Positions 1 to 5,600 of a stretch of DNA of 7,466 nt are shown here, in pieces; position 1 is the stretch's first letter; each line of letters starts with the position of its first letter. Both the position numbers and the translations under genes were made by a program. The stretch is from JBLIRR01 sp049472395. Lineage in GTDB: Bacteria; SZUA-182; DTGQ01; JBLIRR01. The DNA lies in the NCBI GenBank assembly GCA_049472395.1, contig JBLIRR010000095.1, forward strand, positions 1 to 7,466, in the 5' to 3' direction. The notes beneath the pieces were generated by a model. The model did no database searches and was not told where the DNA came from. It saw nothing but the letters and a program-made list of their open reading frames with translations.

Positions 1-27
1 ATTGGTTCCAGGATAGCGATTTAAAGT

Positions 28-450
28 TCAAATTGGTAGCCTAAGCGTTTTTCTAATTGCACAGGTCGAAAAATTTTCATAAATCTTATCAAAATTTGTG
101 GTAATTACGATTCTAGCATCTAAAGCATTTATAATTTTATGTAATTCACTTGGATTAAATGTCGGATTATTAAATTGGCGATTTAATAAATCTTGATAAT
201 CACCAGCATCGATAGTATTTACTATTCCCTGTAATGCTAAAAGAAAATTTTTCTGTTTAATAAAATTATCAATGATTTTCTTTTTTTTTGATTCATGTAT
301 TAGCGCCGCGGCAGTATGAATAAATTGCTCCCAATCGCTAGGGCTGCGGCCGACAGAATCTTTGGCACTCGCTGATACTCCTGCCCCTAAAAAGAAAATA
401 CATCTCCTTGATACAATTTCACGAACGAGTGATTTGGGCCAATTAACCAT
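28..450 (-). CDS. SIR2-like domain protein, apparently truncated at its C-terminus
   Basis: The 140-residue product carries the front half of a SIR2-like (SIR2_2 type) NAD-binding fold. A hydrophobic strand leads into the glycine motif FFLGAGVSASA (about residues 19-29), and ARIVITTNFDKIYE (about 112-125) matches the conserved T-x-NFD segment. SIR2-like proteins of this kind bind NAD+, and in defence systems many hydrolyse it. Such proteins normally run to at least 250 residues, with a later K-x-HG-type motif and a C-terminal Rossmann segment. Here the frame leaves family-like sequence after about residue 127 and stops at 140, so the second half is missing, shifted or displaced. The ATG directly follows the TAA of the ParA gene with no spacer and has only a weak purine stretch upstream, which points to translational coupling. 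Residues 54-58 (SKKKK) are encoded by a run of nine A. The family call is fairly secure; activity of this short form is doubtful. Confidence 0.72.
   Translation of the reverse strand: MVNWPKSLVREIVSRRCIFFLGAGVSASAKDSVGRSPSDWEQFIHTAAALIHESKKKKIIDNFIKQKNFLLALQGIVNTIDAGDYQDLLNRQFNNPTFNPSELHKIINALDARIVITTNFDKIYENFSTCAIRKTLRLPI
281..289 (-). repeat. A9 homopolymer inside the SIR2-like gene
   Basis: On the coding strand nine consecutive A residues are followed by G, and the final heptamer A AAA AAG is in the reading phase of a -1 slippery site. Shifting -1 here reaches a TGA within four codons. This could be a mutation or slippage hotspot, or simply the result of AT-rich lysine coding. Confidence 0.45.
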
Positions 451-1473
451 TTATAGTTCCATATTTCCCAAAAGCTTAGTACAGACATTATTCATCAAAT
501 CAGCGTAATCTTTGACTTGTTGATACTGGGAGCCCACTAAGCCATCTTTACTTTCCAATTTATGTATTGGAGCCTTTGCAGATTGCGCCATTGGAACTAA
601 GCTATAAAGATAGGGTATATGTCCCAACTCAAGATTTTGTTCTTTGATATATTGTGGGATTAAAAAATTTAGTGAACTTCTTATGGTAGAGGGAATTTGT
701 TGCATAATTTTATCGTACGCCTTAACTGGTCGTTGACCATCCTTAAAGGATCGGGATACATATTGCTGAACAGAATATCCCACTAATCTAAACTTGTTTT
801 TAGTAGTTTTTATAATGTGAAATTTTTCCATCGTTCCAGGTGATTCGTCATTAACAAGTTCTATAGCTCTCTCATATAAAGAATTCCAATTCTTGACCCA
901 CTGAGAAATATTTTTTATGCCTAAAAGACTAAATATATCACAGCCAAATGGTGTTAAAATATAATCGCTTGATAGAAGAACAGTTCTATTAAGCGCACCT
1001 AAAGAGGGTCCAATATCAAAGATAATAATGTCATACCGATCTTTAAAGTTTATTAATAGTTGGTTGCACCAGTTTGTCACGCGTACACCACCAATATCAC
1101 CACTCTTCGATCTACTCCATGCCTCACTTAACCTATCTTCAATAATCGATAATCGCGGATGTCCTGGAATTATATCTGTACGGAATCTATTTAAACTAGC
1201 AAGAATAGGTTCATTTTCAGGATTTATCTTTGATTCGCCTTCCTCAAGGGGCATTACGAAGCTGTAAATAGTTTTGAAATTTTTATCTTCAGATAAATAA
1301 ATCTTTTCACACATTTCGTCAGAAAGAATAGATTGAGTTGAATTACATTGAGGATCAACGTCGATTAGAAGAACACGCTTGCCCATTTGTTCATTTAAGA
1401 ATGAGGCAATATTACAAGATAGAGTAGTCTTCCCAACTCCACCTTTATTATTAAAAAAAGCGATTGATTTCAA
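451..1473 (-). CDS. ParA-family (MinD/ParA-like) P-loop ATPase
   Basis: This 340-residue protein opens directly with the deviant Walker A motif NNKGGVGKTT (residues 8-17; signature lysine K10, P-loop lysine K15). The Walker A' segment LLIDVDPQCNST follows at 35-46, and the Walker B strand YDIIIFDIGPSLG at 147-159 contains D153. A C-terminal stretch around 292-306 (VPMAQSAKAPIHKL) resembles the conserved late ParA motif. These are hallmarks of ATPases that dimerise on ATP and often bind DNA non-specifically. There is no N-terminal helix-turn-helix, unlike type Ia plasmid ParA, yet the protein is longer than typical type Ib or chromosomal ParA (about 210-260 residues), with inserts near 55-145 and 195-285. 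No ParB lies beside it; the next gene is SIR2-like and abuts its stop codon. The chosen start is TTG at 1471-1473, because AGGAG sits six bases upstream and the P-loop strand begins at once. Family assignment is very secure. A role other than DNA segregation is inferred from context. Confidence 0.94.
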   Translation of the reverse strand: MKSIAFFNNKGGVGKTTLSCNIASFLNEQMGKRVLLIDVDPQCNSTQSILSDEMCEKIYLSEDKNFKTIYSFVMPLEEGESKINPENEPILASLNRFRTDIIPGHPRLSIIEDRLSEAWSRSKSGDIGGVRVTNWCNQLLINFKDRYDIIIFDIGPSLGALNRTVLLSSDYILTPFGCDIFSLLGIKNISQWVKNWNSLYERAIELVNDESPGTMEKFHIIKTTKNKFRLVGYSVQQYVSRSFKDGQRPVKAYDKIMQQIPSTIRSSLNFLIPQYIKEQNLELGHIPYLYSLVPMAQSAKAPIHKLESKDGLVGSQYQQVKDYADLMNNVCTKLLGNMEL

Positions 1474-1479
1474 TTGATT

Positions 1480-1484
1480 CTCCT
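1480..1484 (-). promoter_or_regulatory. Shine-Dalgarno of the ParA gene
   Basis: The minus strand reads AGGAG followed by AATCAA and then TTG. The near-ideal SD at six bases spacing fixes the unusual TTG as the start codon. Confidence 0.8.
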
Positions 1485-1565
1485 AAACAGGACTAACATA
1501 CATTGAAATTAATAAAAGCAAGTAGTCATAAGTAAAAAAATCTCTAATCGTATGAGAAAAATAAT

Positions 1566-1581
1566 TTGAAAATATTTTCAA
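1566..1581. promoter_or_regulatory. Perfect 16-bp palindrome upstream of the ParA operon
   Basis: TTGAAAATATTTTCAA reads identically on both strands and lies about 93 bp upstream of the ParA start codon, inside the presumed promoter region. A dimeric regulator could use such a site, but in AT-rich DNA a palindrome of this composition can arise by chance. I could not place a convincing -35/-10 pair next to it. Confidence 0.3.
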
Positions 1582-1751
1582 CACAATGAAGTTTATTTAT
1601 GTAAGAATATCAAAGCTGTAGTGAGAAAGCAACTAGAAAAAAAATACCGAAACCTGGAAAATCTTACTAAGAAAGTGAAAATGCCATAACATTATTATAG
1701 ATTGAACGATATGAGAATTATGATTTTGTTCATCGGTTTGTCTGCGTGCTC

Positions 1752-1770
1752 GGGCTTCAGCCCTTCCGGG
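1752..1770. repeat. Alternative small GC hairpins
   Basis: GGGC-TTCA-GCCC (1752-1763) and CCC-TTCC-GGG (1761-1770) share the CCC, so two mutually exclusive short stems can form. They lie in the first GC-richer block. Similar GCTTCAGC stem-loops occur at ends of IS200/IS605-type elements, but nothing else here supports that family. Confidence 0.3.
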
Positions 1771-1778
1771 TCTTCCGC

Positions 1779-1791
1779 ATATGTGCTCGCA
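1779..1791. repeat. Left arm of 13-bp inverted repeat
   Basis: ATATGTGCTCGCA is the exact reverse complement of TGCGAGCACATAT at 1989-2001. The arms enclose about 197 bp that include the AT hairpin at 1923-1947. An exact 13-bp match is unlikely by chance in this length, so it may mark the ends of a small element or a recurring protein-binding site. Confidence 0.5.
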
Positions 1792-1806
1792 GCCAGTCTA
1801 TTTAGT

Positions 1807-1923
1807 TTAGATTCCCTGTCCCACCCACGCTTCGAGCTGTCTGTGCTCCGCTGGGCTAAAGTATGCGTTAATATTGCGTGTATCAGAGGCTTTCTTTCCT
1901 TGCAAAGCACAATATAAACGCCA
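1807..1923 (-). other. Short protein-like frame, possible gene remnant
   Basis: Between a TAG (1924-1926) and a TAA (1807-1809) the minus strand stays open for 38 codons and reads, in part, NINAYFSPAEHRQLEAWV. The composition looks like a soluble helical protein tail, and the GC-richer part of the frame coincides with the first GC block. There is no start codon context and I cannot name a family. It may be a fragment of a decayed gene or chance. Confidence 0.2.
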
Positions 1924-1947
1924 CTAAAAAAATAATTTTTTTTTAGT
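1923..1947. repeat. AT-only hairpin between the GC-richer blocks
   Basis: ACTAAAAAAA (1923-1932) pairs perfectly with TTTTTTTAGT (1938-1947) around a 5-base loop. Each strand carries a long T or A tract, but the stem lacks the GC core of an intrinsic terminator, so a terminator call is not justified. Confidence 0.4.
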
Positions 1948-1988
1948 CCCAAACATATTTTATCTTCATTTAATTTATTGATCCTTAT

Positions 1989-2001
1989 TGCGAGCACATA
2001 T
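1989..2001. repeat. Right arm of 13-bp inverted repeat
   Basis: TGCGAGCACATAT is the exact reverse complement of 1779-1791. Its core GAGCACAT recurs in direct orientation at 2115-2122, giving three copies of this octamer within about 340 bp. Confidence 0.5.
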
Positions 2002-2009
2002 CCGTATAT

Positions 2010-2330
2010 TCAAATAAAGGGAATCCCCACACCTAAGGACAGACGGGCTGGGGCTCAAAGAAAACGCAGCGAGGGCGGTGGGAGAAGGTATAGAGCAACC
2101 ACACTGTTACTCGGGAGCACATCTGGTAATCGCCGTTATGTATACCTCTTAGGGACCCGCAGGTTTTCACTGGGAACAAGAGAGGAGCGTACTTCGTAAA
2201 AATCAGTAAAATCAGTTGTGAAAACATGATGGGACCCTTAGCGGTTTATATAATGTCCGATTATCGGATTTTCGCCCCTCTCAGAAAGGCTGCTCTGCCC
2301 CTTCTCCCAGTGTCCTCGCATCCTTTTTAA
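2010..2330. other. GC-richer noncoding block
   Basis: This stretch is clearly richer in G and C than its surroundings and carries stops in most frames; the two longer open frames (2033-2227 on the minus strand, 1978-2199 on the plus strand) have no ribosome-binding site and biased, non-protein-like composition. It contains a near-tandem unit AAAATCAGT at about 2198-2214, two GGGACCC sites (2152-2158 and 2231-2237) and the palindrome at 2256-2268. It resembles the interspersed repeats seen in environmental bacterial genomes, but I cannot name one. Confidence 0.35.
2256..2268. repeat. 13-bp palindrome TCCGAT-T-ATCGGA
   Basis: Two perfect 6-bp arms flank a single central T. It could be a regulator operator or recombinase core. 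It lies in noncoding DNA about 150 bp beyond the end of the small membrane-protein gene. No neighbouring recombinase supports a specific role. Confidence 0.35.
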
Positions 2331-2382
2331 TTAATGGTTCTTTTTAGGAAATGCTTGGGAAATAAGGACCCAATTACCGCTC

Positions 2383-2396
2383 ATGTCAAATGTCAA
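2383..2396. repeat. Tandem heptamer ATGTCAA x2
   Basis: Two perfect adjacent copies of ATGTCAA lie just downstream of the small membrane-protein gene. The decamer GGCTGCTCTG overlaps this area at 2398-2407 and also occurs at 2288-2297 in the same orientation. These are short matches of uncertain meaning. Confidence 0.35.
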
Positions 2397-2419
2397 GGGC
2401 TGCTCTGATTTAATATTTC

Positions 2420-2638
2420 TTAAAAAATCATAAAACAATGATATATAGCTATAATTATAAAAATGATTCCAAAAATTAAGGATCCAGCTTTTATACTTCC
2501 TTTTCTTTTTCTAGGAAAATAAGCAATGAAATTAAAGAAGTCATTTTTATCTTCAAGAAAATAACTTATTATAAAAAGAATTCCAATCGAGAAGGCCATT
2601 ATAATTCTAGCTAAATATAATGCCTTATTTATTTGCAT
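2420..2638 (-). CDS. Small two-TM membrane protein, candidate RHS immunity protein
   Basis: This 72-residue product has two clear hydrophobic segments, about residues 10-28 (rich in I, L, F) and 51-71. A polar loop with KND near 31-33 and a basic RKRK cluster at 43-46 separates them. By the positive-inside tendency, the loop is probably cytoplasmic. The gene begins 23 bp after the RHS stop codon on the same strand, behind a purine-rich region ending GAAGAGGG, and is almost certainly cotranscribed with it. Small genes directly after an RHS C-terminal tip usually encode the cognate immunity protein, and a membrane location would suit protection against a toxin acting at the inner membrane. I recognise no named family. 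The immunity role is inferred from position only. An ATG at 2657-2659 gives only nine codons in another frame, so the ATG at 2636-2638 is preferred. Confidence 0.72.
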   Translation of the reverse strand: MQINKALYLARIIMAFSIGILFIISYFLEDKNDFFNFIAYFPRKRKGSIKAGSLIFGIIFIIIAIYHCFMIF

Positions 2639-2641
2639 TTA

Positions 2642-2652
2642 CCCTCTTCTTC
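2642..2652 (-). promoter_or_regulatory. Purine-rich ribosome-binding region for the small membrane protein
   Basis: The minus strand reads GAAGAAGAGGG, then TAA, then ATG. The closest GGG is only three bases from the start, so the upstream GAAG units (about seven to ten bases away) are the likelier anchor. It supports the start at 2638. Confidence 0.5.
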
Positions 2653-2661
2653 CCACATTAA

Positions 2662-5600
2662 TTAATGTTTAAATCCAGGGTTGTTTTTAGGTAATGCAAT
2701 CGCCCATCCTACATACCCACTAGTTGATGCATCAATACCGTATTGAAAGGAAAAAACATTTTCACTTTTTGCTTCCCCAATCTCAAGATACGATAAACCA
2801 AGGTCTATTCCAATGCCTATATTTGCTGAGAGGAAAGATATCGCTCCAAAAAATTGCGTAGGATCCGGTGCACCAGGTGTTATTAATGTAATGTCATGTG
2901 TGGTAGTGACTGATATAGGAGAACCTGCGGTTACACCACCCATAACCCCTGCGACTATAACAGTGCTTTGTTTTCCATTATGGACATCAGATTTAAATGC
3001 ACCGACTAAGACACCGCCTCCAAAAATTTCACCTCCAGAGGTAACAGTAATATTTCCTTTCCATTTGGTCAATCCAATAGGAACATACGGGGGAAGCGCA
3101 GTGTATTGACCAGGAAATGAAGAAGGCCCAGGATCTAACATTGGAAAAGGTGAGGGTTCATCAAGGCAGATTGTTAAGCCCATTGTATCAATCAAGTTTA
3201 CTGGATTATTGTTCACATATCGATAAAAATTCTTATCTCCACTGTTAAATCCAATCGGATCAGCTGAAATATATCTACCAATCATAGAATCATAATACCT
3301 ATACCAATTATAAGACAATCCTGTTTCTTCATCATAATATTGCCCTGGGAACCTTAAATTATTACTTCTTTCCTCCACAATAATCTCACACTTCTCAAAC
3401 GAATCATACACCGCAGACCAGACAACATCTCCAGAGGCATCAATGATCTTTTGTGGAGTGCCAAGGTAGTCATTTTGATAGAAATAATAAGTGCCGCCTA
3501 TCTTCTGAAAAAGTGGATTTGTTGTCCACATGGAATTTGGTACATAGCCATAGGATTTTATTTCATTACCACTTGCATCATACTCACCTATAAGACCCTC
3601 TTCAGAATAGAAGAAATAGGTCTTTATTCCATCTACTTCCTTCCAAAGCCTTCTACCAAATGGATCATAGTAATACTTTGCTATTATTGACCCATTTTCA
3701 TCTTTGATCTGAATCAAACGATCTTCAATATTGTAAATATAATTAGTGGTCTGCCCATCTACTACCTTCTGAATCAAGTTTCCATTATTGTCATAGGTAA
3801 AGCTCACTCCATTGCATGAGGTAAGTTGGTTATTCTCATTGTAGTTCCATTCTCCTTGATGTGAGCTCGCAGTGAGCCTGTTGCCAACCTTATCATAGGT
3901 ATAAGCTTCATCATTGATCGTGGGATTCATTGGATTATCTGTGGATAACAACTGATAAGTCTTGTCATAAAAATAGGTGTAATTGCCATGCTCAGTAGCC
4001 TTACTCACAACATTGCCAACCGTATCTCTGCTATATATATAATCAATGAAGATATCATTCGAAGCATCTTGACTTTGTATCTTCTTAATCCTTTGCAAAG
4101 GATCATAGTCCAGATTCATCACTGTTCCTCCTGGCAGATGCACTCTGGTAGGCGAGAGCCATCTATGATCCTTAAAGGAAATATCCCCAACTTGTGGAAT
4201 ATGAATAGCGTTTAACTGTCCATCTGTATATATAAAATCAGATGTCACATCATCCGAACCAGTAAAACTCTTCTTAGTGCCGTCAGCATTATAGGTATAA
4301 GAGTAAGAAAGCGTGAAATCACCATAATTAACTGTCTCGCCCACTTTCCGTGAAAGCTCATCATATGTATATGTGGTAGAGGTGATTTCATCATTAAACG
4401 AGATTAAATTCCCTACTTCATCGTAATCAAAATTAACTGTTTTATCCGGCATAGGATTCCCTGAAGAGCTATAATATTCAATTGACTTTATCCTATTGGC
4501 GGCATCATAGTTATAAACAGCCTTTTGATTTTTTGCATCAATAATAGATGACAGATTCCCCCTCGCATCATAGCTATAATTCGTCTCTTGCCCCAGGTGT
4601 CTTCTCGACCCTATCTTATTCCCATTCCTGTCATAGGTAAAGGTGGTCATGTTTCCTTCTGCATCGGTTATAGATATGAGATTATCCCGAATATCGTACC
4701 CATACCGCGTAATGCCATTTTCAGCATCAGTCACCTTGATAAGACGGTCAAGCACATCATACTCATAGATGGTGGTATTTCCTTCAGGATCTGTCTTTTC
4801 AATAAGGTTTCCAACCGCATCATATGAATAATGCGTCTCATAGGAGGTGTTCTCATCAAGTACCTTCGTTTCTTTTACCACTCTACCCATAGGATCATAT
4901 TCTAGATTCATAGTATAGGTCGGATAAATGATGGTGGATGGTTTATCGACCGCATCACCTGATGCACAGTCCTCACACCCAGCCCCCACCTCATCCTCAT
5001 AATCATACTTTATGACATTTCCGGCGGGATCTATGAGTTTGTCTCTTCTTTGCACATCATCGTATTCATATCTCGTGTTATTATTCATTTGATCAATGTT
5101 CTCAATTAAATTGCCGTCAGCATTATACTCGTAATGTATAATTCCCCCTAATGCATCTTTTATTTCTTTAATTTTATGATGGCTATCATAAGTATATTCC
5201 GTACGGTTGTTGTAAGCATCAATTATGACCCTGAGGTCGCCAACTGCATCATATTCATATCTGGTTTCATAATATAACGGATCGGTCTCTGAAATCAAAT
5301 GATTTTTCTTGTCATACTCATACTGCCACATATTTCCATCCGCATCTTTTTTAGATGTTATATTTCCTATATCATCATAGGTGTATTCTGTGATGTTATT
5401 TTCTGCGTCAGTCACTTTAATCATATGTCCATAATCATCATATTCCATCTTGATCTCAGAACCATCTAGCAAGGCAATGTATTCTAAATTGCCCTTACCC
5501 TGCTCATCATAGGTATAGCGGGTAATACGTTCATGATCTGTATCGGCAGCCTCAATCATTTGAATACGATTGCCGCAATTATTATATTTATATCGCGTAA

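Larger units (their letters stand above)
1474..2419. other. Gene-poor 946-bp intergenic mosaic with repeats
   Basis: No open frame here has a good start, a ribosome-binding site and protein-like sequence throughout. The part next to the ParA gene (1474-1735) is very AT-rich and should hold that operon's promoter. Two blocks of visibly higher GC follow (about 1735-1880 and 2010-2330), separated by AT-rich DNA with an AT hairpin. Small repeats link the blocks: three copies of GAGCACAT, a 13-bp inverted repeat and short tandem units. I see no tRNA or rRNA, no CRISPR array, no transposase and no recognisable riboswitch. Degenerate mobile-element debris or an interspersed noncoding repeat is the best reading. 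Confidence 0.6.

Noticed and set aside
1..75. Resemblance of a minus-strand frame (LEKRLGYQFEL) to the N-terminus of ribonuclease III
   Set aside because: The match is about ten residues, hits a stop at once and lacks the following RNase III catalytic region, so it is most likely coincidence.
1474..1640. Sigma-70 promoter for the ParA operon
   Set aside because: Several TTGxxx and AT-rich hexamers exist, but none pairs at 16-18 bp spacing well enough to choose one.
1752..1770. IS200/IS605 end or TnpB-associated guide RNA suggested by the GGGC-TTCA-GCCC stem-loop
   Set aside because: There is no TnpA or TnpB gene, only a 4-bp stem, and no matching opposite end.
1923..1947. Rho-independent terminator
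   Set aside because: The stem has no GC-rich core and pairs only A/T tracts apart from one C-G pair near its base; it is also distant from the gene ends.
1695..1997. 100-codon minus-strand open frame beginning with GTG in the intergenic region
   Set aside because: It has no ribosome-binding site, starts within the inverted repeat arm and runs through the AT hairpin. Its composition does not look like one protein, although the GC-richer part is open in two frames.
1978..2227. Overlapping plus- and minus-strand frames (73 and 64 codons) in the second GC-richer block
   Set aside because: They lie antisense to each other, lack ribosome-binding sites, and have Arg/Gly- or Cys/Pro-biased composition typical of translated noncoding repeats.
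2288..2407. 10-bp direct repeat GGCTGCTCTG bracketing a possible insertion
   Set aside because: The 110-bp interval holds no element-like structure, and a 10-bp match alone is weak for this length of DNA.
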